Source: Kitasatospora aureofaciens
Lineage (GTDB): Bacteria; Actinomycetota; Actinomycetes; Streptomycetales; Streptomycetaceae
NCBI RefSeq assembly: GCF_001188955.3
Contig: NZ_JPRF03000097.1
Coordinates: 186,001 to 250,000 of the forward strand
DNA: 64,000 bases
Direction: 5' to 3'
The position numbers and the translations under genes are program-made. The stretch's first letter is position 1, and every line of letters begins with the position of its first letter. The notes under the pieces are model-generated. The model was not told the origin of the DNA, did no database searches, and saw only the letters and a list, made by a program, of their open reading frames with translations. Shown in pieces: positions 8,531-18,300 of the stretch.

Positions 8531-9433
8531 GTGACGGTGCAACGGATCGGGCTGGGCGATGCGGAGATCATCCGGATTCTGGAGTGGCAGGGCGCTTTCG
8601 CCCCGGCCGGGCGTATCGTGCCCGAACCCGCGGAGGCCGCCTGGCGCCGTGCCGGCCCCGACCACTACGACCCCGCTTCCGGTTCCTACCTCGGCGCCCT
8701 GCAGACCTGGGTGGTGCGCACCGGTGCGCACACTGTGGTGGTGGACACCGGTGTCGGCGACGACCGTGAACGCCCCGACACCCCCTTGTTCCACCGCCGC
8801 AAGGGCCGCTTCCTCGATCTGCTGGCGGAAGCGGGTATCCGTCCCGAGGACGTCGATGTCGTGGTCAACACCCACCTGCACGCCGACCATGTCGGCTGGA
8901 ACACCCGGGACCGGCAGGGTAGTTGGGTTCCGTCGTTTCCCAATGCCGTCTACCACCTGCCCGCCGCCGACCTCGCCTTCTTCGACCCTGGCGCGGCACA
9001 TCCCGCCCGCACCGACGACAGCGTCGACCCGGCCCGCTGGGCCGAATGGGACCGTGTCTTCGCCGACAGCCTCGCCCCCGTCCTGGCCGCCGGACAGGCC
9101 GCCCCCTGGTCGGGCACCCGCACCATCGGCACAGGCCTCGTCCTTCAGGAGGCGCCGGGCCATACCCCCGGCTCCAGCGTGCTACGGCTGACCTCCGGGG
9201 GTGAACACGCAGTGTTCGTCGGGGATCTGCTGCACTCGCCCGTCCAGCTGGCGAACCCCGGGTGCAGCAGTTGCTTCTGCCTGGACCAGGAGCAGGCCGC
9301 GGCCAGCCGCCTGAGGATCCTGCGGCAGGCCGCCGACCGGCGGGAGCTGGTCCTGCCCGCGCACTTCGCCGGGCCCGGCGCCGCCCGTGTGGAGCGCGCC
9401 GGGGCGGGCTTCGTGCCGCGCTGGGTGTCGTGA
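8531..9433 (+). CDS. Metallo-beta-lactamase-fold hydrolase
   Basis: 300 residues from GTG 8531. The zinc motif HLHADH is at 115-120. Further ligands fit GHTPGSS near 213-219 (His), VFVGDLLHS near 229-237 (Asp) and LVLPAHFAG near 273-281 (His). LGALQTWVVRTGAHTVVVDTG is the strand pair typical of the YtnP/lactonase-like branch. It is likely cytosolic, as no signal peptide is seen. It is divergent from the AraC regulator across a duplicated promoter region, suggesting AraC control. The substrate (lactone, phosphodiester or other) cannot be told. Confidence 0.85.
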   Translation: MTVQRIGLGDAEIIRILEWQGAFAPAGRIVPEPAEAAWRRAGPDHYDPASGSYLGALQTWVVRTGAHTVVVDTGVGDDRERPDTPLFHRRKGRFLDLLAEAGIRPEDVDVVVNTHLHADHVGWNTRDRQGSWVPSFPNAVYHLPAADLAFFDPGAAHPARTDDSVDPARWAEWDRVFADSLAPVLAAGQAAPWSGTRTIGTGLVLQEAPGHTPGSSVLRLTSGGEHAVFVGDLLHSPVQLANPGCSSCFCLDQEQAAASRLRILRQAADRRELVLPAHFAGPGAARVERAGAGFVPRWVS

Positions 9434-9463
9434 ACAAGCGGGCGGGTTGTGGTGGTGGGGGGT

Positions 9464-9499
9464 GGGGTGCCCGTTCTCTGTGGTGGTGGCGGGCACCCC
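9464..9499. terminator. Bidirectional terminator hairpin
   Basis: GGGGTGCCCG at 9464-9473 pairs with CGGGCACCCC at 9490-9499 across a 16-base loop. It lies between the convergent MBL gene and the small secreted-protein gene, so it could serve both. Confidence 0.6.
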
Positions 9500-9516
9500 G
9501 GGCTCATCGGTGGGTG

Positions 9517-9882
9517 TTAGGGGTGGTCGAGGGTGATGGAGTTGATCGGTCCGAGGTTGTAGTAGACGCCGTTTTGGGCGGGGATGTCGTACACGCAGTT
9601 GGCGCCGTTGTAGCTCTGGCACAGGTGGGCGTGGGCGCCGGCGGACTGGTTGTTGAGTACCCAGTGGTTGCCGTACTGGCCGTTGAGGTTGTGGGCGCCG
9701 TAGCTCCAGTAGACGGCGCTGGGCGAGGAGGCGGGGTTCTGGTCCTGAGGGTAGACGCATACGGCGCCGTAGGGGCAGCCGGCCCAGGAGCCGTCGGCGG
9801 CGCCGGCGTTGCCGGTGGCCACGGCGGTCAGCGCGGCGGCGGCCACTGTGAGGGCGGCCAGGGCATGGGTGGTCCTGCGCAT
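9517..9882 (-). CDS. Small secreted protein, peptidase inhibitor I36-like
   Basis: 121 residues. ATG 9882 follows GGGAGAACC and starts a Sec signal (MRRTTHALAALTVAAAA ... AGAADG). The mature ~90 residues have four cysteines (GCPYGAVCVYP, HLCQSYNGANCVYD), many Tyr/Asn/Gly and the ending NSITL. This fits the small beta-rich I36/SMPI-like secreted inhibitors of actinomycetes. With two Cys pairs it is probably disulfide-stabilised outside the cell. An inhibitory function is inferred only from this resemblance. Confidence 0.65.
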   Translation of the reverse strand: MRRTTHALAALTVAAAALTAVATGNAGAADGSWAGCPYGAVCVYPQDQNPASSPSAVYWSYGAHNLNGQYGNHWVLNNQSAGAHAHLCQSYNGANCVYDIPAQNGVYYNLGPINSITLDHP

Positions 9883-10184
9883 GGGTGGTTCTCCCTTGCT
9901 GGTTGCGGCGGCCCGGTCGAGGGGGCCGGGCCTGGTGCTGGTCAGCCTAGGAACGCGGGCCCGATGGCGGTCCCTGACATGCGTCAGGGGCGCGCCGGTG
10001 TGTGCCGGGCGCCGGTGTCTGGTAACGCCGCTGGGGGGGCGGGTGTGGCGGGTGGCGAAGTGTCATGGCCGTACCCGGGTGGTGTCCGCGCGTTTGTGAC
10101 GTGGTGCGTGGCACCGCGGGCGGCCGTAGGGCGGTCCTGGGGTGTGTCCGCAGCCGTCAGTGTCTACCGGCACGGGGAGCCGTC
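9883..10184. other. Intergenic region without recognised gene
   Basis: 302 bases between divergent genes. It should contain the promoters of the small secreted protein and of the broken lipoprotein gene. I see no clear -10/-35 pair and no conserved reading frame. Confidence 0.4.
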
Positions 10185-10925
10185 GTGTCCGGGTGCCACC
10201 GCCGTCCGCTGCTTGCCGTTGTCGTCCTTGTCGCGGGGCGGGTCTGGCGTTGAGTGCCTGTGGGCCCGGCGGTACCGACTCCGCCGCTCCGGCGGCTTCC
10301 GTGCCCGCGACGGCGGCCCCTGTGATGGCCGGGGAGGCGGCTGGCGGCGCACCGGTGACCATGTCGCCCTCGCGCCCGGTCCCGCACGCCTCGTCCTCCG
10401 GCTCGTCCGGCGCCTCGTCCTCCGGTTCGTCCGGCGCCTTGTCCTCCGGTTCGTCCGGCAGCGGTTCCGCGGGCGCGGGTCGGTGTGATGTTGAGAGTCT
10501 GTTGATCAGGGCGTTGGCTCGCTCGGGGGGCGCCGGACCAGGGGGTGATCGAGGTGTACGGCACCGGTGCGGGTGCCTGCGGTTTCAGCTCCTCTCCGGG
10601 GGTCGGCCTGGGCGGTGGCGCCGGGCGGGACCGGAGTGAGAGCCCCGGGCCGGTGCTGGCCGGTGGCGCGGCGCGTTTCACTGTCCGGGCCGGGCAGAGG
10701 GCCTGCGCGGTGATCGGTCTTGACTGCAGCGGTGCGATCACCGGCACCGTTCAGGGGGTCAACGAGATCAACGTGCTGGTCGACCAGGACGGTGTCAGCG
10801 TGCCTCTGGCGGGCATCCGCAGTTTCCCGCTGCCCGGCGGCGTGCGGGTTCTGGGCCCCTGGATGGGCCTGTACCGCGCCGGTGTCGCCGAGGCGGCCGC
10901 CTGCGCGGCGACGGCCGGGAAGTGA
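10185..10925 (+). pseudogene. Lipoprotein gene broken by two compensating frame shifts
   Basis: GTG 10185 has GGGGAG 5 bases upstream and starts MSGCHRRPLLAVVVLVAG. Adding one base in the G4 run at 10235-10238 joins this to GLALSACGPGGTDSA, completing a lipobox (LSAC). A Ser/Gly-rich linker follows, then RCDVESLLIRALARSG. Removing one base from the G6 run at 10525-10530 joins it to APDQGVIEVYGTGAGACGF and a ~125-residue C-terminal domain with paired cysteines (RACAVIGLDC) ending at 10925. The two changes cancel, giving 246 residues. The exported C-terminal domain is not recognised. Either this is a real pseudogene or two homopolymer errors are present. Confidence 0.7.
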
Positions 10926-11100
10926 ACCCCGCGAAGTGAACCGCGGGCGGTGCGTGTCCGGCCGGTCGCGAAGGGGGGCCGGCCGGAGGCGGTTGACGCT
11001 TCCGAAGTCGTGGGCTCGGTTCAGGGCCGGCCAGCTGGACCAGTCGGTGGGAGTTCCTGAACCAGTCAGTCCAGAACGCGGGAAGGGGGCGGAAAGCGAC

Positions 11101-11490
11101 GTGATCGTCCACGTGCTGCGGTTCGCGTTCAAGGAGGGGGCGACGGGAGCCGTACGCGAGCACGTGCTCGTGGTGATGCGCCGCACGGCCTCCGCGGTGT
11201 CGGTGGCCTCGGCCACCGTCGGCCGGGGCCTGGGTGAGGAGGACGGTGGCGTTCACGCCTACTGCGTGGGTATCGCCGACCTGGACGCCCTGCGCCGCTA
11301 CAGGCACGACCCCCTCCACGTGGCCGGCGACCCGCAGATCGCGCCTCGTCTGGCGGAGATCGCCATTGGCCCCGACCTCTTCGACGACGTGGCCGCGGAC
11401 CTCGCCGCGCGCATCCTCGCCCTGCACGAGGACAAGGCCGCGCTCCACCCGCACGGGGCCGCCGGCCTCGCCGCGCTGCTGACGGCGTAG
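11101..11490 (+). CDS. Dabb-family (alpha/beta barrel) protein
   Basis: 129 residues from GTG 11101, preceded by GGAAGGGGGCGG. It opens MIVHVLRFAFKEGAT, the first strand and helix of the stress-responsive Dabb ferredoxin-like fold. It continues with AYCVGIADLDALRRYRHDPLHV, the second-half strand/helix with the usual conserved YxxDPxH-like stretch, and ends with an extra ~25-residue helix. Dabb proteins are small dimeric cytosolic proteins, some catalytic. No partner gene is adjacent, so the role is open. Confidence 0.7.
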   Translation: MIVHVLRFAFKEGATGAVREHVLVVMRRTASAVSVASATVGRGLGEEDGGVHAYCVGIADLDALRRYRHDPLHVAGDPQIAPRLAEIAIGPDLFDDVAADLAARILALHEDKAALHPHGAAGLAALLTA

Positions 11491-11521
11491 CGGGGCGGGC
11501 GGGCCGGGGTGGTCGCTGTGG

Positions 11522-12013
11522 TCAACCGGTCAGGGGCAGGCGCCAGTTGTTGGAGCGGATGGGGTGGCCCGGTGGGTACTCGAAGGCCACCTCGCCGAGC
11601 AGTTCGAAGCCCGCTCTGCGGCACACGGCGTTGGAGGCTTGGTGTGCCGCCGAGGGAAAGGCGTGCAGCCACGGCAGCACGCCCTGCTGTGCGGCCCGCT
11701 GTGCGCACAGCAGCACCGCCTGTACGGCCAGGCCGCGGCCCTGGTACTCGGGCAGCACGGCGTACCCCGTCTCGTAGACGTCTTGTTCCTGCCAGGTGTG
11801 CGGCCAGTACCCGACCGACCCGGCGGCCCGGCCGCCGAGCAGTAGCAGGAACATCTGCCCGTCGGTCATCGCGAGATAGCGCTCGTGCCGGCGCCGTACC
11901 TGTTCGGCGCTCTCCACCCCGCCCAGGTGTTCGGTCAGTTCGGGGGTGTTCTGGCGGTGCAGCAGGTCCAGGCCCGGCTCGGACCACGGCGCGAGGGTGA
12001 GGGAGGTCGTCAT
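11522..12013 (-). CDS. GNAT family N-acetyltransferase
   Basis: 163 residues. The acetyl-CoA site is clear: ETGYAVLPEYQGRGLAVQAV near 80-99 (motif A, Q-G-R-G-L) followed by a helix. SNAVCRRAGFELLGEVAFEYP near 127-147 is the typical last strand-helix-strand. It is convergent with the Dabb gene. The acceptor is unknown; the length and motif order fit the RimJ/RimL-like small acetyltransferases. Confidence 0.8.
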   Translation of the reverse strand: MTTSLTLAPWSEPGLDLLHRQNTPELTEHLGGVESAEQVRRRHERYLAMTDGQMFLLLLGGRAAGSVGYWPHTWQEQDVYETGYAVLPEYQGRGLAVQAVLLCAQRAAQQGVLPWLHAFPSAAHQASNAVCRRAGFELLGEVAFEYPPGHPIRSNNWRLPLTG

Positions 12014-12127
12014 GCCCGCACGCTAGCGCGGGCCTGTGACAACCGCCCTGCCACCAGAGCAGCGTTCGGCGGCTGGTGTCGGGGGAGAAGGGCCCGCGAC
12101 GTCGGCTCGTCGTACGCGGTCTCAATT

Positions 12128-12529
12128 TCAGCACCCGGCCGGCACCTGAGAGCCCGCGATGGGGTCGGTCTCCTGGGAGCCGGCCCCGCGCACCCGGGGG
12201 CCGGCCGCCGGCAGCACCCGCCCGGTGCGCGCCGTCCGTTCCCGTGCAGCGGCGGCCCGCTGTCCGCCGAAGCCGTGACGGGTCACCGCCGTTCGCAGCG
12301 CCATTTCGGCACGATCACCGGCTGGCGGTGCGCGAGCCTGCGCGGTATGGATCGGTTCGCGATGGATCTTCAGGACCCGGCCGGGGTGTGGGGCGCTGGT
12401 GGTGCACTGGGCGCGGATCGGGCGGGGGCGACCGTTTGCGCGGGAGAAGGCGACGCGGAGCAGGCCGTTCTTCTTCGGCCGCATGGAGAGGACGCGCTGG
12501 GTGCGTGGTTCACCCAAATCGGCGGACAC
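12128..12529 (-). CDS. Doubtful hypothetical protein
   Basis: A 133-codon minus frame from GTG 12529 whose first ~60 codons have mostly G/C third positions (MSADLGEPRTQRVLSMRPKK, then NGLLRVAFSRANGRPRPI). The second half is Arg/Ala-rich and looks non-coding, no ribosome-binding site precedes the GTG, and no domain is recognised. It may be a relic. Confidence 0.2.
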   Translation of the reverse strand: MSADLGEPRTQRVLSMRPKKNGLLRVAFSRANGRPRPIRAQCTTSAPHPGRVLKIHREPIHTAQARAPPAGDRAEMALRTAVTRHGFGGQRAAAARERTARTGRVLPAAGPRVRGAGSQETDPIAGSQVPAGC

Positions 12530-12638
12530 TTACTGTCCCACAACCCCCAACCGACTTCGCCAGCAGAGTCGCGGGGACGACTTCCCGCTCCGGTCAGGGG
12601 GGACTGCGGTCGGCCGGAGCTGAAGCCGGAGCCGGTGC

Positions 12639-12652
12639 GGGGGGGGGGGGGG
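12639..12652. repeat. G14 homopolymer
   Basis: Fourteen consecutive G bases in non-coding DNA. The true length is uncertain for most sequencing methods. Confidence 0.8.
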
Positions 12653-12967
12653 CGGTCCGGTGCGGGCGGCTTCGGCCCGTCTGCAAGGGGCGTGGTGGGT
12701 GGTGGGCGTGCGGTGGCCGCCCGGGGGAGGGGAGTTGGCGCTCGGCGGGGTGCGGGCCGTTGTTCCCGCCGTTCCTTGCCCGGGGGGCCTGCCGTGTCCC
12801 CGCCGTGTCAGGTGGCGGGGCCGGGTCGGAGGGGCAGGCGCCGGCCACCCGTGTGGGTGAGCGGGGCCGGGCCGTAGTGCGCCGGCGGGTTTGCGCAGCG
12901 GGAAGTCGGCCGGTCCGGCGCGCGGCTTCGGCCTGATCCCGCTGCCGGGATCCCGGCAGGAACCTCC

Positions 12968-12998
12968 TTGATCTCAAGGAGACTTGAGGTTCTACGGT
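12968..12998 (+). promoter_or_regulatory. MerR/SoxR-type promoter with operator
   Basis: TTGATC (12968-12973) and TACGGT (12993-12998) are separated by exactly 19 bases. The dyad CTCAAG-N4-CTTGAG (12973-12988) lies inside the spacer, the architecture bound by MerR-family activators and close to the SoxR box. It lies 49 bases before the wHTH gene at 13047. No MerR gene is adjacent. Confidence 0.7.
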
Positions 12999-13046
12999 GT
13001 TCGTGTCCCGGTGGTCCGGCGAGGAGGCGAGGAAGGGTGTGTCGGC

Positions 13047-13511
13047 GTGGCGCTTGAGGAGTATCCGCACGAGGTCCTGGCGGCCCAGCCCATCGGCGCG
13101 TGGAGCGGCGAGGTGTACCGGCGGGTGGTGGGGGCGCTGCGTGAGCAGTTGGCCGTGGAGGGCCTGACCCAGCCCCACTGGTGGACGCTCAACCACGCCG
13201 CCGGGGCCCCGGGCGTCTGGAACCGCGCGACGCTGGCCGAGCGCCTGGCCCGCTACGAGGACCTCGGCCTCGACTTCGGCGAGGTCTTCGACGACCTCGC
13301 CGCGCGCGGCTGGCTGTTGGAGGACCGGGCGACGGGTGCCATGTCGCTCACCGAGGAGGGCGAGGCCGCGCGCTTGCGGGCCCGCGAACGCAACCTGCGC
13401 GTGCACCGCCGCGCCCACGAGGGCGTGGACGAGGCGGAGTTCGTGACCGCCGTCAACGTTCTGCGCCGCATCACCGCCAACCTGGGCGGTGAGGGCAACC
13501 TGCCCGCCTGA
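13047..13511 (+). CDS. MarR-like winged-helix protein
   Basis: 154 residues from GTG 13047, with GGAAGGG 9 bases upstream. After VYRRVVGALREQLAVEGLTQ comes PHWWTLNHAAGAPGVWNRATLAERL, then DDLAARGWLLEDRATGAMSLTEEG (the wing) and a C-terminal helix. This is the MarR dimer layout with a degenerate recognition helix. It is preceded by a MerR-type promoter, so it may respond to a redox or drug signal through another regulator. Its own targets are not visible. Confidence 0.6.
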   Translation: MALEEYPHEVLAAQPIGAWSGEVYRRVVGALREQLAVEGLTQPHWWTLNHAAGAPGVWNRATLAERLARYEDLGLDFGEVFDDLAARGWLLEDRATGAMSLTEEGEAARLRARERNLRVHRRAHEGVDEAEFVTAVNVLRRITANLGGEGNLPA

Positions 13512-13639
13512 GCGGCCGGTCCGCCCGCCTGGGTGGCCACCGGCCCGCTACGGTCGGCCCGCGGCGCTGCCGTGCGCCGGGGCAGCCGTCGGCGGGGCCG
13601 TCACCCCGCCGACGGCGCCGGCCGGAACCGCCCGCCCGC

Positions 13640-13668
13640 GCGGGAAGTCGGCCCCGTCGACTTCCCGC
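13640..13668. terminator. Palindrome in convergent intergenic space
   Basis: GCGGGAAGTCG (13640-13650) pairs with CGACTTCCCGC (13658-13668). It is the only recognisable item in 13512-13863, which lies between convergent genes. A near-identical palindrome occurs at 35743-35775, also between convergent genes. Confidence 0.55.
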
Positions 13669-13863
13669 CCGGGCGGGCCTACCGGCCTCAGGCCCCCACC
13701 GGAATTCGACGGATCCCACCGCCGGACGGGTTCACCACCGCTCGGAGGGATCGGGGCGGGGCGGCCGGGGCGAGCGGCCCCGGCGGCCCCGGGCGTGGGC
13801 GCCCACTCGCGCGCCCACCCGGGCGCTCGCCCGGCGTCTGCTCCTCGCCGAACGGGCGCAGCG

Positions 13864-14279
13864 TCAGGTGCCACGGCTCCAGGGGCTGCCGCTGCGGCGC
13901 GGGAGTTCGAGCTGTTCGCCGGGACGCACCAGGCGCAGGGACAGGCCCTTGTCCGACCGGATCCGGACCCGCCGAGGGCCGGCTCGAACGTGAACTGCGC
14001 CCATGGCCGGCGCGGGGCGTCGTTGACCCCCAGCTTGTCCTCGGCGATCACGAGGCCGGCCTGCTCGTGGTGGGTCGGGCGGATCACGTACGGCGGGCCC
14101 GGCACGGGCTCGCCCGGCTCGATGGTCCGGGTCTGTTGGAACGGCGGGTGCGGCGGGCGGCTGGTGATGAGGGGCACTGCGTGCTCCGTCGCGTGCTCGC
14201 CGGCCGTGACCACGGCCTGTCCGCCCAGGATGGTGCCGTCGATTTCGTGGCTGCCGGGCTTCACCGGGACGGGAGGCAT
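13864..14279 (-). pseudogene. Frameshifted hypothetical gene
   Basis: ATG 14279 has GAGAGGAAG at good spacing and begins MPPVPVKPGSHEIDGTILGG. About 99 clean G/C-third-position codons run to QFTFEPAL. One missing base around 13972-13984 then moves the frame, and coding character continues as RRVRIRSDKGLSLRLVRPGE to SPWSRGT and a stop at 13864. Repaired, the protein has about 138 residues. No signal peptide, membrane span or known domain was recognised. Decay and sequence error cannot be separated here. Confidence 0.55.
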
Positions 14280-15316
14280 GTGCGTGGCTTCCTCTCGCTG
14301 GGGCCGCCGGCGGCGAGCCCCCCGGCCGCTGGCGCTGTGGGTGGTGGTGGTGGGGGTGGGTGGTGGGGGTTGTCTGGGCGTGTCTTCGCGCGGTGGGGTG
14401 TTGTGGTGGCTGGGGGTGGGTGTGTTCGTGTGTGGTGGCCGGGATCGGGGTGGGGGCCGGTGTCGGGTGGGTGGTGGGTGTGTGGGGTGGGGCGGGGGAG
14501 TGGGTGGTGGGTGAGGGGGGTGGGGGCGTGGAGGAGCCCGTCCGGGTGATGGCGGGTTGTGGAAGGCGTGCGTGGTGCCGCTGGCCGGTCGGGGCGTGGT
14601 GAGGGAGGGGGTCCCGGGCAGTGTCTGCATGGTCTTCCGCTCGGGGTGGAGGGGTCTCGGGTGGGCGGGTGGGGGTGGGCGCCGCCGTCCGGACGGCCCT
14701 TGTGGGGTCCTCGTACGGGTAGCAGGCCAGGCGTGTGGCGTGCAGGTTGGATCCGTGGCCGCGCACCGGACGAGCGGCTCACCGGGCGCTGCGCCGGCCG
14801 GTCCCCCGCGGTGGGACGGCCGGTGCGGCGCCGGGTGGTTCCTCGTCACCGCGGCCGGAAGGGGGCCGCTGTGCTGCACACCGTATTCCCAGGAATCCTC
14901 CGCAGGGACAGCGGCGGCGGCACGGTCCCACACAAACGTGCGAGCGACGTGAACGGGTTGGTGATCCGAGGACCAGAACCCCCCGATTCGGTAGTCGGCC
15001 CCTCACTACCGGTACCGTTCCGGACGCCATGGTGTTCACCACGCGTCCCCCTGTCGTCACGGCCCCCGGGTCGGCGCCGATTACCCTTCACCAGCGAAAA
15101 CGTTCGAAAACACCGAAATGACATTCGAAACGCACCGCTGCCGCCGAATTACGGCATCGATGATGAGAATTTTCTTTGACCGCACCTTCGCTGCATCCAG
15201 CCGACTCCCAGCGGAGTCATGGTGAGTGGGCGCGTCCCACCAGGTGACAACGCCGTCACCGCACGTAGCAAGCGATACGCGCCCCCCAGGAAAACGGAGC
15301 CGAGGAACCCACCCCC
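14280..15316. other. Gene-poor region upstream of the Pls-type synthetase
   Basis: About 14335-14560 is a low-complexity G/T-rich stretch (GGTGGTGG-like). The last ~270 bases (15045-15316) are comparatively AT-rich for this genome and carry two copies of TTCGAAA (15094, 15124) and a TTGACC at 15177. These are plausible regulatory DNA for the synthetase, but I cannot place a promoter with confidence. No gene is supported. Confidence 0.4.
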
Positions 15317-18300
15317 ATGGACGTACGCCACGACACGGCCGGCCCACGCACGCTGCACCGCCCCCATCCCGGGCTCGCCGCGGGCTGGCCGGTGGCCCAG
15401 CCCGCCCACCCGCGCAGCCTGCTCGACGTCATCGCCGCCACCGCCGACGCGCACCCCCACGCACCCGCGCTCGACACCGGCACCACCGTCCTGGACTACC
15501 GCACCCTCCTGCAGGAGGTCGACGCCCTCGCCGGTGTCCTGGCCGGCCACGGCATCGGCACCGGCGACCGGGTCGGGGTCCGCATCCCTTCCGGCACCGC
15601 CGACCTGTACGTCTCCATCCTGGCCGTGCTGCGCTGCGGCGCCGCCTACGTGCCGGTGGACGCCGACGATCCCGACGAACGCGCCGAGATGATCTGGCAG
15701 GACGCCCAGGTCTGTGCCGTCCTGGGCGCCGAACGCCGTCTCTTCGCCGGCCCCGGCGCCCGCCCCCGCGGCCGTCCCGCCTGGCCCAACCCCGACGACG
15801 ACGCGTGGATCATCTTCACCTCCGGCACCACCGGCCGCCCCAAGGGCGTGGCCGTCACCCACCGCAGCGCCGCCGCCTTCGTCGACGCCGAGGCGCGCAT
15901 CTTCCTGCGCCAGCACCCGCTGGGCCCCGGCGACCGCGTCCTGGCCGGCCTCTCGGTGGCCTTCGACGCCTCCTGCGAGGAGATGTGGCTGGCCTGGCGC
16001 CACGGCGCCTGCCTGGTCCCCGCCCCCCGCGCCCTGGTCAAGGCCGGCACCGACCTGGGCCCCTGGCTGGTCCAGCGCCGCATCACCGCGATCTCCACCG
16101 TCCCCACCCTGCTCGCCCTGTGGCCGCAGGAGTGCCTGGACCAGGTGCGCCTGATCATCGTCGGCGGCGAGGCCTGTCCCGCCGAACTCGTCGAACGCCT
16201 GGCCGTGCCCGGCCGCGAGTTCTGGAACACCTACGGCCCCACCGAGACCACCGTGGTGGCCACCGCCGCCCGGATGCTGCCCGGCCAGCCGGTGCGCATC
16301 GGCGCCCCCCTGGACGGCTGGGAGATCGCCGTCGTCGACCAGGCCGGCAACCCCGTGCCCTGGTACGAGAGCGGCGAACTGCTGATCAGCGGCATCGGCA
16401 CCGCCCGCTACCTCGACCCCGCCAAGGACGCCGAGAAGTACAGCCCCCACCCCGCGATCGCCTCCCCCCGCGTCTACCGCAGCGGCGACCTGGTCCGCAA
16501 CGACCCCGAAGGCCTGATCTTCCTCGGCCGCGCCGACGACCAGATCAAACTCGGCGGGCGCCGCATCGAACTCGGCGAGATCGACGCCGCCCTCCAGGCC
16601 CTGCCCGGCATCCGGGCAGCCGCCGCCGCCGTGCGCAAGACCCCGGCCGGCGCCGACCTGCTGGTCGGCTACCTCGTCCCCCAGCCCGGCACCGGCCCCG
16701 ACCTCGCCACCGCCCGCCAGCACCTGCTCGAACACCTGCCCGCACCCCTGGTACCGGTCCTGGCCCTCGTCGACTCCCTGCCCACCAAGACCTCCGGCAA
16801 GGTCGACCGAGGCGCCCTGCCCTGGCCACTGGCCACCACCGCCACCACCACCCACGGCCCCGCCGAACAACTGCACGGCACCGCCGGCTGGCTCGCCGGC
16901 CACTGGGAACGCCTGCTCGGCACGGCCCCCGCCGCCACCGACGACTTCTTCGCCCTCGGCGGCTCCAGCCTCACCGCCGCCCGCCTGGTCTCCGAACTGC
17001 GCACCCGCCACAACGGCGTCTCCGTCGCCGACCTCTACGCCCACCCCGTGCTCGGCGACCTCGCCCACTACCTCGACTCCCTCGCCCCGGCCCCCCGGGC
17101 CGCGGCAGGGCCACAAACCGCCACGACCGCCCACCCCGCACGAGCGGTACGCCCCACCCCGCGCAGCGCCGCCCTGTGGCAGACCCTCATGCTGCTCGCC
17201 CTGTTCGCCCTCGCCGGACTGCGCTGGACGATCGTCCTGGTCGCCGCCGACAACCTGCTCGGCACCCACCTGTCATGGGCCCCCCACAGCTCCTGGTGGC
17301 CCGTCGCCGCCGGCGCCGCCGCCTTCTACAGCGCCCCCGGCCGCACCCTGCTCGCCGCCGCCGGAGCCCGCCTGATCACCGCCGGCATCCGCCCCGGCAG
17401 CCACCCCCGCGGCGGCCAGGTCCACCTGCGGCTGTGGGCCGCCGAACGCTACACCGCCATGTTCGCCACCGCCTCCCTGTCCGGCACCCCCTGGGCCCCG
17501 CGCTACGCCCGCATGCTCGGCTGCCGCGTCGGCCGCGGCGTCCAACTGCACACCGCACCCCCGGTCACCGGACTGGCCCGCATCGGCGCCGGCGCCTGCC
17601 TCGAACCCGAGGTCGACATCGCCGGCTGGTGGCTCGACGGCGACACCCTCCAACTCGGCCACATCGACATCGGCGAAGGCGCCAGCATCGGCCACCGCGC
17701 CACCCTGATGCCCGGCGCCCGCATCGGCGCCGGCGCCGAGATCGCCCCCGGCACCTGCGTCACCGCCACCGTCCCACCCGGCGAACACTGGCACGGCTCC
17801 CCGGCCCGCCCCTCCACCGAGACCCGCACCCCCTGGCCCGCCGCCCCCGCCCGCCCCCACCGGATCTGGAACGCCGCCTACGGCCTCAGCCTCGTCCTCT
17901 TCGGCCTCGTCCCCCTCCTCTCCGCCCTGCCCGCCCTGTTCATCGTCTACCCGATGGTCGACAACGAGCACACCCTCGGCACCGCCCTGCTCCAACTGCT
18001 GCCGCTGACCGTGCCGCTCGCCGTCCTGACCGTCCTGTGCCACGCCACCCTGATAGCCCTGCTGATCCGCCTGTTCTCCCTGCCGCTGCGCCCCGGCTTC
18101 CACCCGGCCACCGGGGGCGTCGCGTTCTGCGCCTGGGCCGTCTCCGGTCTGAGCGACAGCGCCCGGCGCACCCTGTTCCCCCTCTACGCCAGCCTCTTCA
18201 CCCCGGTGTGGCTGCGCCTGCTCGGCGCGAGGATCGGCCGCCGGGTGGAGGCCTCCACCGTGCTCGCCCTGCCCGGCCTGATGCGGGTCGACGACGGCGC

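Larger units (their letters stand above)
7441..8600. repeat. Imperfect tandem duplication of the AraC/MBL divergent promoter region
   Basis: About 7441-8005 and about 8030-8600 are two diverged copies, offset by 596-609 bases. Shared landmarks: GTGACGGTGCAACGGATCGG at 7935 and 8531, GTGTTCAGCTGGGGCAG near 7522 and 8131, and GTAGGTCAACTC at 7555 and 8162. Each copy holds the 5' part of the AraC gene on the minus strand, the divergent intergenic region, and the first codons of the MBL gene. The outer ends (full AraC, full MBL) are intact and the inner ends are broken. Confidence 0.85.
12014..12967. other. Long gene-poor region
   Basis: About 950 bases with conflicting open frames in all phases and no family I recognise. 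It holds a G14 homopolymer (12639-12652), a single GCGGGAAGTCGGCC element at 12898, and one weak minus-strand frame listed separately. It probably contains decayed or non-coding DNA. Confidence 0.5.

Noticed and set aside
14335..14560. G/T-rich stretch as a possible structured RNA or origin
   Set aside because: Low-complexity sequence without dyads or known boxes.
13548..14933. Long minus-strand open frame over the 13.5-14.9 kb region
   Set aside because: Outside 13864-14279 it is Pro/His/Arg low complexity with no start or domain; only the short segment shows coding character.
15149..17269. Very long open frame antisense to the synthetase gene
   Set aside because: Gly/Ala/Val-rich shadow of a GC-rich gene; the opposite strand carries complete adenylation motifs.
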